Positions 45,207-56,876 of a stretch of DNA of 64,000 nucleotides are shown in pieces. The first letter of the stretch is position 1; each line of letters starts with the position of its first letter. This DNA is from Setomelanomma holmii (Eukaryota; Ascomycota; Dothideomycetes; Pleosporales; Phaeosphaeriaceae): the NCBI GenBank assembly GCA_010015745.1, contig ML978163.1, positions 1 through 64,000 on the forward strand, in the 5' to 3' direction. Both the position numbers and the translations under genes were made by a program. The notes under the pieces were generated by a model. It did no database searches and was not told the origin of the DNA. It worked only from the letters and a program-made list of their open reading frames with translations.

Positions 45207-46957
45207 ATGGTAGCTGCAACAGATGTCTGGCCGAACGATGCTGGCTTCGACACGAGTTACGAAGAGCACGAGCCTGTAGATCTTGTTGTCAAAGGCACAA
45301 TACCAGAGTACGCAGCTGGTGTTTTATGTCAGTAACCACAACCGTAGACAATCACTCTTGCTGACTGAACACCCAGATCGCACTGGCCCTCTCGGATACA
45401 AGGCGAAGACCAACGATGGGAAGATATGGGCTGCCAAGCACTGGTTTGATGGCTTCTCTTGCGTACACCGTTTCCAGATCGACTTCCCAGATGCGAATGG
45501 GTCCGCAAAGGTCCAGTACAGGTCACGACGCACAGTAGATGAGTACCTTGAGATCGTTAGGCAGACAGGGAAGCTTGATGGCATCACATTTGCGTCCAAG
45601 CGGGACCCTTGCGAAAGCTTCTTCAAGAAAGTTATGGGCATGTTCCAGGTAAGTGGTCTAGGTACGAATCGAATGTGAGACATACACTGACTTCGTACCT
45701 ACACCTTTGCAGGCGAAGCGCAATTCACAGAATATCGGAGTCACTCTGTCCCTGAATATGCCCGGTCAGGGTACCGTGAGGGACACTGAGAAACCTGCGG
45801 TCAATGGTCACAGCAATGGCATCCAGTCGCTCCACGCTAAGACGGACGCTCCAATGTTCAAGAAGATCGACCCTAAGACTCTCGAACCGCAAGGCATGGC
45901 CTCTCAGGACATGCTACACCCGGACTTGAAAGGCGAATTCTCCGCCGCACATGGCAAGTCTGATCCCGATACCGGCGACTTCTACAACTTCAATCTCAAA
46001 CTTGGTCCTAAGGGCATCTATCGCGTCTTTCACACATCCGCGAAGACTGGGAAAACTGATATCCTGGCTACCTTCGAAGGTAAACCAGCCTACATCCACT
46101 CACTATTTCTCACCGAGAATTACGTCATCTTGTGCATATGGAACAGCCATATCACATGGGCCGGTCTATCTATCCTCTACCACAAGAACATACTCGACGC
46201 GATCGGCCCCTTTGATCCAAACTCCAAGGCCACCTGGTACATTATTGATCGCACGCACGGTAAAGGCCTGGTTGCCAAGTACGAAAGCGATCCCTTATTC
46301 TGCTTCCACACAATCAATGCGTGGGAAGAACCCTCCCCGTCCGACCCGAAGAAGACCGACATTATCACTGAGATAAGCATGTTCGAGAACACGGACGTCA
46401 TCCACCGCTTCTACTACGACAACCTGCTCTCCTCCATGCGTGGTCGCGAGTATGCAGGCAAGAAACGCCTCTCTTGTCTCCCTATGCAAACACAATTCCG
46501 CCTCGCCGGCATAAATGCCGCGAATCCACCCACGCCACTCCAAGCTGAACTTCTCTTCAAAGCAGACAAAATGATCAGCATGGAACTCCCCACCATCAAC
46601 CCTCACTACCTCACCCGTCGTCACCGCTACTCCTACGGCTGCGCCGATCGCCTGAAATCTTCCTTCATGGACGGCCTCGTCAAATTCGATAACATCACAC
46701 AGACGTCGATTATATGGGAAGTTGAGGGCCATACACCAGGTGAAGCGATCTTCGTAGCCGATCCTGAGGGCAAAGAAGAGGATGATGGCGTATTGTTGAC
46801 GGTTGTGCTGGATGGGTATGTCGAGAGGAGTTACTTGCTGGTGCTGGATGCGAAGGATTTGACAGAGTTGGGGAGAGCGGAGATGGCGGGGCCGATGAGT
46901 TTTGGGTTTCATGGGGCGTATAAGGGGAGGGAGAGGAGATATGATGGCGATATTTAA
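45207..46957 (+). CDS. Carotenoid oxygenase (RPE65/CCD family)
   Basis: Exons 45207-45327, 45377-45648 and 45713-46957 (introns 49 and 64 nt) give 545 aa. The four iron-binding His of the beta-propeller are visible in EFSAAHGKSDPDTGDFYNFN, KPAYIHSLFLTENYVIL, LFCFHTINAWEE and PMSFGFHGAYKGR. Other family signs are YRTGPLGYK, HWFDGFSCVHRF and LLVLDAKDLTELGRAEM. These enzymes split carotenoids, apocarotenoids or stilbenes with oxygen. Fungal members include CarX, Cao-1 (resveratrol) and Cao-2 (torulene); which one this resembles cannot be told by eye. No signal peptide, so it is cytosolic or lipid-associated. Confidence 0.93.
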
Positions 46958-47092
46958 GCGCCGAGCTGTGAAGGTCATTGCACAAATTCTGATGTTTACT
47001 TCACCTGGACATGGTCCTCTGATTGTCCTCAGAATATCACCGAGTCACCCCAGGGGTAATTGTACATACCCTACTTGCCTGAATCGACACCT

Positions 47093-47443
47093 CTACAGCC
47101 CCGGTTCCTCAGCTTCCTTCTGGACACAGACCATTCTATTTCCCTCGAACCCAAAAGGCTTCATCGGTCTTCTGTATCCTTCATATCGCATGTAGTTCGA
47201 GCGATCAGCACGAAAGAATAGATAGTGATTCGCATCGCAGGCTTCGCTCTGGAGCACGTACGAGCAGCGTCCTTTGGGCGGGATTTGGGCGATGGCAAGA
47301 TGGACATATGCGTATGGGAGATTTGGTATATCTGCCTCAGCGAGGATGTTGCTTTTGTCGTACTTGTCTTCGTGGACGGCGGCAGGTACTTCGCAGGCCT
47401 TGATGCGGACTTTGAACGTTTGGGGTACGGCGAGGTGTTCCAT
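47093..47443 (-). CDS. Small hypothetical protein (116 aa)
   Basis: A single exon starts at the only ATG in frame after an upstream stop. The product has an even mix of residues (VPQTFKVRIKACEVPAAVHE, MKPFGFEGNRMVCVQKEAEE) without signal peptide or membrane segment. A good TATA-like box lies about 60 nt upstream on the same strand, which supports a transcribed gene. I do not recognise the family. It is convergent with the carotenoid oxygenase, 135 nt away. Confidence 0.55.
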   Translation of the reverse strand: MEHLAVPQTFKVRIKACEVPAAVHEDKYDKSNILAEADIPNLPYAYVHLAIAQIPPKGRCSYVLQSEACDANHYLFFRADRSNYMRYEGYRRPMKPFGFEGNRMVCVQKEAEEPGL

Positions 47444-47881
47444 GATTACTTTGGGCGATACTTTCGATGAAAGACTTGGTGGAGGAAGCTGGGAAGTGGA
47501 TATTTATATAGGGCCGGGAACATGGCAGAGTGACTCGAATAATGACGCGGCGAGTGTTGTCTTACTGAATCAAAGGTGACTTAACCGGACACCCACACCT
47601 TGAAACGAAGTCTTTATCTTTTCTCGGTAAACAAGCGTGGTAGTGATGGCATTGTGGGTCCTTCCATTTCCACTCAGGGTCCAAGACTGGCGACTATGAT
47701 TAATCTGTTCGTTGAGTAAGTCTATCAATCTAGGGTATATAGCGCTAACGTCTAAGATGCAGCAGATGTTCCAACATGCTTTCGTTCATTTTCTATATCT
47801 ACCAAGACGGCTGCGCTATGCTCATGCGATGTTGTGAAGATGCTTCTACAACTAGACGCCTTTCCATGCATATATCGTCAA
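47444..47881. other. Intergenic region
   Basis: About 440 nt with the small-gene promoter and the 3' UTR of the RDH54-type gene. No other feature seen. Confidence 0.4.
47501..47510 (-). promoter_or_regulatory. TATA-like box (TATATAAATA) of the 116-aa gene
   Basis: On the minus strand the box reads TATATAAATA, 58-67 nt before the ATG at 47443. Confidence 0.55.
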
Positions 47882-50575
47882 TCATGAAGAAGACTTCGTC
47901 AACAAGAACCCGACATTACAATCCTCCTGCTTCAGCACCCCAAGGAAGACATCGTCATCGACCGCAAGCGCCATCCCTTCCTCATCCAGCACTTTGTTGT
48001 CTTTGAGAACCTTTGTATCGACATGGCGGTACTCCATCAGCATTCGAAGTTTTGGTTGCTTAGCTGCACGACGAGCTTTGATCTTCGATTCCTGCGCATT
48101 CATGTCGACTTGACTCGCCGGCTTCAAGCTCAACAATGGCGCATCTTCATTCTCATCGTCATCCTCGGGCTCATCAGGATCTTCTGGCTCAAGCTTGACT
48201 TCCGGCGAGCCTTGACAATCGCATGTGCATCCGAGCAGATCATGCGTTTGACAGCTGTCGCGCTCATCTAGACGGAACAAGTCCTTCAATTCGTCTTTCG
48301 AGAACGACGAAGCTGATGCTTTGTTGTCCACGACAGCGTTCGCGAGACCCATCTTCATGACTTGACGCTGGTAGATTTTCTCATCGATACCGCCTTGTAC
48401 GAGAAATCTGTAAATTTTCACAGGCAGCTTCTGGCCGTCGCGATGAATGCGTGCCATTGCCTGCAGGTCGGTGGCAGGGTTCCAGTCGATGTCGAAAAGC
48501 ACGATGCGACTTGCGCCTATAAGGTTGAGCCCCACGCCGCCCGATTTGGCAGAGAGTAGGAAAGCAAAAGACGTTGACTTGGAAGTCTTATTGAACTTCT
48601 CTACAAGTGCTTGACGTTTCGATGCGGGCGTACTGCCATCCAGGCGCAGGTAGGTATAGGAGAGTGACACAAGAAGTCGTTCAATCATGTCAAGTGTCGT
48701 GGTGTAGTTTGACACAATGACGATCTTCTCCTCTGTTGTCGTATAGATGCGATGCACTAAGCTGTCAAGGAGACGCAACTTGGTACTCGAGGCATGCGAC
48801 TTGAGCACGTGGGCCGGCACAAGCGGCAAAAGCGCTTGGAGCATTTCCGATGGCGTTGCCTCGCTATCTTTGGAAGCACTGAGCAGATACGGACTGTTGC
48901 AGACCTTCTTTAGTACCATTATGAGCTGAAGTGCCAGGTCGGTATTGCCGAGGGCGGCGCCAAAGATGGGAGATGCTAAGATGGCTCGATAAGCCTCAGC
49001 TTGCGCTTTAGTGGGCTTCACGAAAACGATGTGCTCTGTCTTCGGCGGGAGATACTTGCTGAGAACTTCTGCAGTACGGCGGATCATGAAGCGACTGGTC
49101 AAGGACACGAGCTCCTTCCACCGTGCCTCGCCCTTCTCTAGCTCTGACTCGCTCGCCTCTGGCTGACGGCTACGAAGAATGGGCGCTTCGAATGTACGCT
49201 TGAAGGCTGATCGCTGTCCGAGAAGCCCGGGATTGACGAAGTCTATAGCGGTATAAAACTCACCCAGATCGTTCTGTAGAGGCGTTCCAGATAGGATGAT
49301 GCGCCGCTCAGTGTTAAGAGACTGAATGGCCAACATAGCTTTGTTGTTGGCAGTCTTGAGCCTATGTCCCTCATCTGCAATGACAATGTCGATACCAGTA
49401 CCTTTCTTCAGCTCCGCTTGCACAGTTCGGAGCATCTCGTATCCAATGATCATGACGTTGTATGCTTTGCCCATAGTGAAGTCGGTTATCCTCTTGTCTT
49501 TGCCATTCGCCACGAACACGCCCAGCCTCTCATTTCCAAGCCACTTGCGAAACTCGCGTTTCCAATTGTCGACCAGGCCAGCTGGACATACAATGAGGGC
49601 CTTCGTAACAATTGGTTGGCTTTCGGCAATCGGGTTTTGCTTCATCAGTGTCCAGAGCAGTGTAATGGTTTGAAGCGTCTTCCCAAGCCCCATTTCGTCA
49701 GCCATAATAGCACCTTCGCCTTCGCATCGCATGCCCATGATACATTCGTACAAGAACTGTACGCCTTCACGCTGATGGTCGCGGAGGTGCTTGCTCAAGA
49801 CTGGATCAACCACCACGTCCACGATCTGCTTGCCTTTAGGACACGATATAGGCCGCTTCATAACGAGTGCGTTCGCTGCGCTAGGGTCATGACGCGGCTG
49901 TGGGATGGACGAGTTGCGCTGGGGCATGGCCGTATTGGACAGGAGAGGTGTCTTGAACTGCTGCTTGCGCGATCCTGAGGGCTTGTATTCGGGCACTACC
50001 TCCTTATTGTCGAATTCGGCTATCGCAGTTCCGAACATGCCACCCGCCTTCTTCGGCTTGGACTTAGCAGAAGCTGGTGTCTTGTAGCTTGGCTCAACGC
50101 TCTTTTGCTGCTCGACTCTCGCGACTGGAGTGGTTGCAGCTGTGCCCAAAAACATGCGACCAGCGAGATAGTCCGCCTTCTCCATGACCCCATCGATCTC
50201 GATTTCTTTCCCACCAAGCGAAAGGCCAGACCCAGGAAGAAGTGGTCTGTTACAAGCTCCTTTCGCAATCTCCTTCCCGGTGTCGCTGTCTGTAAGCGTC
50301 CCATATCCGCCAATCACAGCTAACACGCCGTCACCGTCCCATGTCTTGTTCTTCTTGGTGGTGTACTTCCGCCACAGCACGGTATAGAAGCTGCCATTGC
50401 CACCTCCTGGTGCTGCTTGAGGTGGTGCGGGGTTGGAAACAGTAATGAGAGGCTTTCGGTTGGCTGCTGCATCGCTCGCGGAGTGTTGGTCGGAGGAGAC
50501 GCGTCGCTTTTTGAGGGGTGGTTCGCTGGTTTGCGAATCTGGCCGCACGAATGCAGGAGGCCTGAATGGCTTCAT
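47882..50575 (-). CDS. RDH54: RDH54/TID1-type SNF2 family DNA translocase
   Basis: Single exon; from the ATG at 50575 it gives 897 aa beginning MKPFRPPAFVRP, as relatives do. Upstream the frame stays open to an ATG at 50788 (968 aa), but that added segment looks like translated leader. Helicase motifs in order are MADEMGLGKTLQTITLLWTL (I), IVIADEGHRLK (II, DEGH), RIILSGTPLQNDLGEFY (III), FLLSAKSGGVGLNLIGASR (V) and DLQAMARIHRDGQKLPVKIY (VI). The N-terminal domain with FYTVLWRKYTTKKNKTWDGD is the RDH54 mark that separates it from RAD54. It works with RAD51/DMC1 in homologous recombination, removing RAD51 from duplex DNA. The acidic C-terminus has Cys/Lys clusters. The gene is intact, next to a decayed block. 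Confidence 0.92.
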   Translation of the reverse strand: MKPFRPPAFVRPDSQTSEPPLKKRRVSSDQHSASDAAANRKPLITVSNPAPPQAAPGGGNGSFYTVLWRKYTTKKNKTWDGDGVLAVIGGYGTLTDSDTGKEIAKGACNRPLLPGSGLSLGGKEIEIDGVMEKADYLAGRMFLGTAATTPVARVEQQKSVEPSYKTPASAKSKPKKAGGMFGTAIAEFDNKEVVPEYKPSGSRKQQFKTPLLSNTAMPQRNSSIPQPRHDPSAANALVMKRPISCPKGKQIVDVVVDPVLSKHLRDHQREGVQFLYECIMGMRCEGEGAIMADEMGLGKTLQTITLLWTLMKQNPIAESQPIVTKALIVCPAGLVDNWKREFRKWLGNERLGVFVANGKDKRITDFTMGKAYNVMIIGYEMLRTVQAELKKGTGIDIVIADEGHRLKTANNKAMLAIQSLNTERRIILSGTPLQNDLGEFYTAIDFVNPGLLGQRSAFKRTFEAPILRSRQPEASESELEKGEARWKELVSLTSRFMIRRTAEVLSKYLPPKTEHIVFVKPTKAQAEAYRAILASPIFGAALGNTDLALQLIMVLKKVCNSPYLLSASKDSEATPSEMLQALLPLVPAHVLKSHASSTKLRLLDSLVHRIYTTTEEKIVIVSNYTTTLDMIERLLVSLSYTYLRLDGSTPASKRQALVEKFNKTSKSTSFAFLLSAKSGGVGLNLIGASRIVLFDIDWNPATDLQAMARIHRDGQKLPVKIYRFLVQGGIDEKIYQRQVMKMGLANAVVDNKASASSFSKDELKDLFRLDERDSCQTHDLLGCTCDCQGSPEVKLEPEDPDEPEDDDENEDAPLLSLKPASQVDMNAQESKIKARRAAKQPKLRMLMEYRHVDTKVLKDNKVLDEEGMALAVDDDVFLGVLKQEDCNVGFLLTKSSS

Positions 50576-50945
50576 GAAGTACGCAACTGGGGGTTTGCTA
50601 GCATCACGGTGAAAGAGCGGTGGCGGTACGGGTGAAGTATGGGTGTTGGCGCGTGGAATCGGAAGAGGCAACGACGCGTGCGCGATGCGGAAAGCGCGAC
50701 GGACGCTAGCACGCGAGCACGTGATGGGAATATATCGTTCGATGTATACCCATCCGATATCCATGCTCAGTGTACGTGCACATCGCATTTGTTGGTCTTC
50801 AGAACAAATGCTATACGATAGGGCACAGAGGTTTGTGAGCTTGATGCAGTAATGTTGTACGCTTCTGATGGATCTGTAGTGGCAGCCAATACCACATTCT
50901 CGTCACAGGAGACGCGAACAGAGACAGTGAGCTCTGACGCCACGG

Positions 50946-53585
50946 TCAACAAAACCACGCTTTGAGTTGCGATAGGAAGTTGCCCACCCGGCTGTACCGC
51001 TTCCGCCCTGGCTTGCCCTGTGGTGCCGGCTTGTCATCGCCTTCATCGCTCGTGGCCGTGCTCAGCGTGACCTCTACGCCCTTTGACTTTGGGCGCATCG
51101 CCATGCCCTCCTTCGACATGAAGAACTTCGCCCAGTCTCCTGTCCCTTCGCATTCACGAGGTCCCATAATTGACCACCCTTTAGGTGCCTGCAATCGATA
51201 CCTTGTCCCATATGGCGCCAGAACTCTGATCGCACCATGTCCGGCAGCCTCATCGACTGTCAACTCCACTTTGACAGTTCCGGCAACAGTGTTCAGACTG
51301 CACTCTACAGCCTCCAGCCCTGATAATACTGGGGCGATGCCAAAAACTTTCCACCCTGCCTCAATAGGGTATAGTCCAGCAAGATATCTCGGCATCAGAA
51401 AGACCGGCCATGTTGACCACCCATGCATGAGGGACGTATTGTGGCCGTGTGGTGTGCCGTCAGGCTTCATAGCTTCTCAATGACCACCAGAGTAGTTGCG
51501 ACTACTTGGATCGGCCATGGGTCCCCCACACCTTTGGATCAAATCAAGGGCCGAGTCGCCTGCCCCGCGGGTGAAGAGCGCTTCGACAGCGAAACCCGTG
51601 CCGAATGGGCTGACGACGTTTGCGGCATCCCAATGGCCAAGTCCTCGAAATGCTCGAGGCAGATTAGAACCTGCATCGGTGAGATGTTGTAGGTCATGAG
51701 CATGCAATGGAATAATATCGGTAGATATGGCGTATGCCTTGACGTCTTGACAGATCCCGTCCGATGGTAGCGACTTTCCAAGCTAAACGATGCCAGACGA
51801 CACATCATAAAACGTTTCTAACGTGTTTTTTTTTCAACGACTCCGCCTTGGCTAGATGTTTCGATCGCAGTTCGGAGCTTGGCGAGAGAGCTGCGATGGC
51901 TTGCAAAGCATCGTAGTAAGCGATGTTCAAGGCGGCTGACGGGCCAAAGACGGGCCCACCCATGGGAAACCAGTGCATCGACAGTGGAGGCGGAGCGGCA
52001 AGGATACCATGTTCGTTCATGAATGGCTTAGCGAACAACATCAGGCGATCCAGCTTGTCGTAACTCTTTGATCGCACCTTCTCGTCGCCTGTATGCATCC
52101 AGTAGTCTTTGATGGCAACGGTCAAGAGGAACGCGTAGGTCAGAGGATAGAAGGCGTATGTAGGCGGCTGGTCTATGGTATCATGCACTGGTGCTTGTAT
52201 TGGGGCCAAGTTGCCGAGATAGCCGTCGCTGGTTTGGTGGCTTGTGAGCAGCTCGGTGCTGCCCGCAATAGCTTCGAAATTCATGGTCGAATGTGCAATA
52301 GATCGACCCATGACATATAGGTCTCCGCCAAAACAAGCTCTGTCGCGCTTCGCACCGTCTATGGTGCATGCCAGTGCATTGGTGCCAACTTGAAAGTCGG
52401 CCAAGGTGCGGTCTCGATTTGCGAGTAGCATGTCGTTGTCGTACAGAAGTCTGCCATCTGGACCTTTCACCGTAAGATTTCGATACTGTGCAACCCAGTG
52501 ACATGGCCCACCGAAAGCAACAGAACCTGTGTTGTTTGGGCTACCTCCAAGTAGTGGATGTAGATCGAGCCTTTCGAGATGCGCCACTAGTTGGCCTTGA
52601 AGAAAGACAGTGATCTTGTCGCTTTCCGCAACAACTTCGACGTTGATCCAACCATCTAGCCGAATGGCATCGAGCGACCATCGACCCTTCTCTTTGACCG
52701 GGAAAATGTTGGATTCGTGTGCAAGACCTTCACTGGCATACAGAACATTTCTGCCGGTATCTAAGGAGAAAATCAAGCCGTTGGAGACCATGTGAACGCC
52801 CCAACTGGCGCCTCCTGACTAAACGCGAACTTCAAAGCGTATCCGTTCATCTCCCCATCTTGTACCATGTCGACAAGGGGCCCAGTGCTGCCCATACACC
52901 CTTGTGCCTGTCTCGGTGACCTCCCAAGCCGGGGCAGTTTCGCCGCCTTCGATGGTGCACATGTCAACGGTCTTGGTGCCATCGCGCCAGATGCGATTCA
53001 GCAATTCGTTCGAACAGCTGAAAGTTGATTTGGGTTTCCTTCTTGGCCGAATGCGCTCGAACCCGACTTTCGAGAAAGTGACAGAGGAATTGGGCGAGCA
53101 CAACTTGATTCTCTGATATCTCTGCGACCGTTGCGCGTACATGGATCTCATCGTTCGCAAGTCGCTCGATACTGGCACGGACAGAATTGTTTTTCGGTAC
53201 GTGTCCATCGCGTTTGAGAAAAAAAAGAAAGGACCGTCACCTGCGCCAATGTCAGTCTGTTTGAGCGCGCGATTTTCTTGCAAATTATACCATTCTTATG
53301 GTCAATTCCGTCAATGCCTTCGCTATACGCGACCTCTACATCGATGGGTCCACTAGAAACACTGCTAGAATAGGCGACATCGAACAACGGTATACCACCC
53401 TCACATGCAGCGTAGTCGAGGACGACCTCTGCCCGTCCCGGTCTAACATCGTAGTTTTTCAGTGTGAAGATTGATATTGGCGCGCCGAACGTTGAAGTCA
53501 CACCACCGGTGCGGCGCAAGATGCTCACGGGTTCAATAACTTCTGGTCGAGAGATTGTGGGGAGGAGGTTGAGGAAAGTTGCTTT
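50946..53585 (-). pseudogene. GH78-like alpha-L-rhamnosidase, multiply disrupted
   Basis: Fragments line up in order along the minus strand. They begin with VEVAYSEGIDGIDHKNG, a normal intron (53241-53290), and DGPFFFFSNAMDTYRKT. ELLNRIWRDGTKTVDMCTIE and a second beta domain (SWGVHMVSNGLIFSLDTGR) follow, then the six-hairpin catalytic domain (LNIAYYDALQAIAALSPSSE, DLQHLTDAGSNLPRAFRGLG). The last piece is DGTPHGHNTSLMHGWSTWPV. Breaks are an in-frame TAG at 52819-52821, a one-base frameshift in an A9 tract near 51826-51834, TAG at 51783-51785, and TGA at 51477-51479 where relatives have Trp (SGGH-x-EAMKPDG). The 5' end near 53585 is also unclear, with a TGA just upstream. An intact gene would release rhamnose from plant or lichen glycosides. 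Confidence 0.85.
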
Positions 53586-54040
53586 TCACAATTTGCGGCG
53601 CTGCCATGATTTACATCTTTAGGCTCCGCTCGTACTCGCAGGTCGCGAACTGGCTCCGTTCCATCTCGCACCTAGAGCATATGGCTTCCCCGGGCTGAAC
53701 ACGCAAGTGATTGTGGAGAAAGTGGACAAGACAGGGGTGATGAAGAAGAGGCGTCGGTTGGATTGACTGTTGAGAGCAGGTGCTGCCTAGACAATCAGAC
53801 GCAGCAGTTGCGAGGACCTCAGTTATGGGAGGAGCAAGTGGCTGGTAGACAGAGTACTTAGCCTCTCATCTCACCTGAGACCAATGCATAACTCTAACAT
53901 CAAAATTTCTACTTCAACATTGACTTCGGACCGACAACATTTGCGCTAGGTGCTCCGCATCCCCCCAGATGTCCATGAACTTTTGACTTTGTCCACCAAC
54001 ATATCAGCACAAGTTGAAGACCTGGAAGAGTAACTGTGTA
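53586..54040. other. Divergent intergenic region
   Basis: About 450 nt between the GH78 pseudogene and the C2H2 regulator. It may contain the eroded 5' exon of the GH78 gene (minus strand, around 53590-53750) but stops prevent a firm call. Confidence 0.4.
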
Positions 54041-56876
54041 ATGAGCGGAGATGATGCGGAAGATGCCGTTGGAAAGGCGCTGCAGTGCCAGCAGTGTCAT
54101 CGCAGCTTCACACGACCGGAAAATTTATCACGGCATATGAAAACGCGTGAGTAAGCCTCCCGGAGTTGGTTTATTTGCTGTCCTTACATCTCTTCGGAGG
54201 ACTTAGCGCTCCTTGCGAGAGGCACAGCTCGCGTGCGCAACCTCAGGTAGGAATTGCATCTATGTTATAGGAACCGAGAGGCGGTTATCGCCTTCTGCAC
54301 ACGTCTACAGCGTGGTAATCCCTTTGAGGACGCTTAGCATTGTTCTGTCCATGGAGGATAGGAATGGTGTTCGAGCCATAGGCTGACCAGCTTTCAGACG
54401 ATGCAGTGCACAAGCACCAGTGTCAATTCTGCCACAGGCAGTTTAGCAGAAGTGACCTGAAGCGAAAGCACGAGCTTCTGCACCAGCACCCGACCTCCAG
54501 GGTCAAAGCCACGTCGAAAGCAAAGCTCGTCGGTACTCAAAGCATTTTCAACGGACCAGAAGTATCTATTAAAGACGCTATCGCATCGCCGCAGCTTCAC
54601 CGTGCTGTGGAAATCTCTCCCAACGTACAGGAGTCAGCAGCAGCGAATCTAAATCCAAGCGTTCCGGAAGGACTCCACGTAAATGCGGGCGGCCAACAAG
54701 ATTTCGATTTATCAGTCGTCTCGCCGTCAGCCATCAATCATCCGGCGTTGTTCGATGCAGGATGGGCTGGAGATGGCCAGGCTGATGCATACTTTGACTT
54801 CTTATCATTTGCTAGGCCCTGGAATTATGCTCCGGACCATACAGAGGATGGATCCAGCTGGTTTTCAGATCAGTTCTTTGTTGCAATTCGTGAGACTGAT
54901 CTGGCGTACAGTCCTTCAAGTCTGCAAGATTGGACAAACTCGGCGATACAATATACGGCGACTACAGCATCACGTCAACACGGACCCTATGCATCGCAGG
55001 CGTCAGCATCCGGCAGACATCAAACATCGTCCATGTTTCCCTTCAGCAATCATGATCGAAACGAACCACAATCGGACTTTACACAGCTTAGACGACTCGG
55101 TGTGGTCTCTCGTGTTCCATCTCCACCTAATGAAGCGTCTCAAGAGGACCATATACCATTCGCCTGGAATCCACGCTCGGCACCTGTCGCAATGGCGAAG
55201 CCTGATGTACTACTTAACGACGATCCAATATTTGGACTCATCGAAGGAGACCTACAGCTGTCTGCTGAGACCGTGGCTATATGAGTGACTTTCTGCGACC
55301 CCATTAGGGGCACCGCAGCCCGGACTCCTTTACGATTCCGTCTTTGCCATTGGTCAATGTATTCATCAGCCTCTTTTTTCGGCGCTTCTTACCACAAGCG
55401 CCAGTTCTACACAGATCGTCGATTGATATAAATGCATTGCCGGGTCCCGTACTCGCGATAATCATGGTCGTGGGTTCCACCTATAGTTGTTTGCGACATA
55501 CCAGAAGATTTGGCATCATATTGTTTGATCGCATACGTCAGAACTTACTTGCTCTCATAGAAGCCGACAATAGTTTGATGAGAGAACCTTTGATCATATA
55601 CGCTTTAGCGTTGACCTGCTTCATGGGTCTCTGGTGTGGTAACAAGCGAGCATTCGAGCTAGCGGAGGCGCTTCGTGCCTCAGTCGTAACATACACCAGA
55701 CGGCTGCCTGCAAATCAAAACGACCTCCATCAGGGCCATCAAAGTGCCTCGTATACCATAGCCAGCTCGACTCCTACTTCAGATCGAGATAAACCACTGC
55801 AAGCACGCTGGTCACGATGGACTGCTGTAAAAGGCCGAAAACGATTGTGCTGGTTGGTATACTCGCTTGATTCGCAATTTTTCAGCATCTTGGGCATGCC
55901 TGGGATGATGACACTGGCTGAGATTCGAAGATGGAACTGTCCATGCGATGAGAGTTACTGGATTGCGCCGACACCCAGAGCCTGGAAGACACTTTTAGGT
56001 TCAGCATCGGAGCCTCCTTGCCCAATATATGGTCAAATGGTTGCATCACTACTGCCTGCCATGAAACAGGCACCCGAGGGTATTGAGGGTCGCTTTTTGC
56101 CTCGAACCAGCAACTGGAACTCGAAGCTACTGCTGTTAGCCATCATGGCTGAGGTCTTCCATTTCGAGCAAACTTCAGTGGTCGTACGAATGGGCTTTGA
56201 GCAGTTAGATGGCGATGAATACTCGACGCAGGCAGAGTCACTTGCAGCACAGACATATGCGACCGCCGCTGTCCATCTATGGAACACTCTTCAGATTTGG
56301 CATGAAGTCTACGCCTGTGACTATCATTCCCCTCGTTCTGATCCCACATCAGCCTATTTTGGGCGCACGGCTATGATAATCTTTCATCTCGCGCGACTTT
56401 ATCTTCAGATACCACTATCGGACATTCAGGACTGTCTCGGTAGATCCGGCTCAACAGATGCAAGAATCGCCATGGCAAGACTGTCTGCTTGGGTGGCGCG
56501 GGACCATGAACAGACGTACGAAGTCGTTGAGAGCGCTGCGAGGTGTATTGCTTTCATCATGGCCAATGGTGATGAGACTGCTCCTTACGATGTGATCGGC
56601 CTGTTCCTAAGTCATGTCGCCATCTGGGCCATCGCCAAAGCCACGACCAATCTACAAAGGGTAGAGATATCCAAACGTCTGCAACAGAATGGAAAAATCT
56701 CGGTCGAAGTCTGCGAGTTTGTTGAGGCCGGATTTGTGGCACCGACGCCGAATGGTTCAGCTGGCGATCCTCAACTGATCCTCAAGCATGCGATTCAGGT
56801 TCGGGTACGGCTCGGAACATGGGGCACATCATCGAATCTTGCATTATTGCTTCATCACACAGTAACGTCAACTTAA
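54041..56876 (+). pseudogene. C2H2 zinc-finger regulator with fungal-specific domain, disrupted once or twice
   Basis: Exon 1 (54041-54146) and exon 2 (from 54398; intron 251 nt, phase 1) complete two fingers of the form C-x2-C-x12-H-x3-H: LQCQQCHRSFTRPENLSRHM with the closing His made at the splice, and HQCQFCHRQFSRSDLKRKHE. The first long frame ends at TGA 55282. The conserved middle domain (PLVNVFISLFFRRFLPQ, LPGPVLAIIMVVGSTYSCLR, YALALTCFMGLWCGNKRAFE) continues in another frame to 56876. A frame change near 55268-55282 and an in-frame TAG at 55305-55307 (RPH-x-GHRSPD) separate the two. I found no intron that repairs both. It is probably a decayed activator of the neighbouring carbohydrate genes. 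Confidence 0.8.

Noticed and set aside
54207..54246. A 40-nt extra exon in the C2H2 regulator
   Set aside because: It leaves the wrong phase for the second finger. Direct splicing from 54146 to 54398 completes the first finger's last His.
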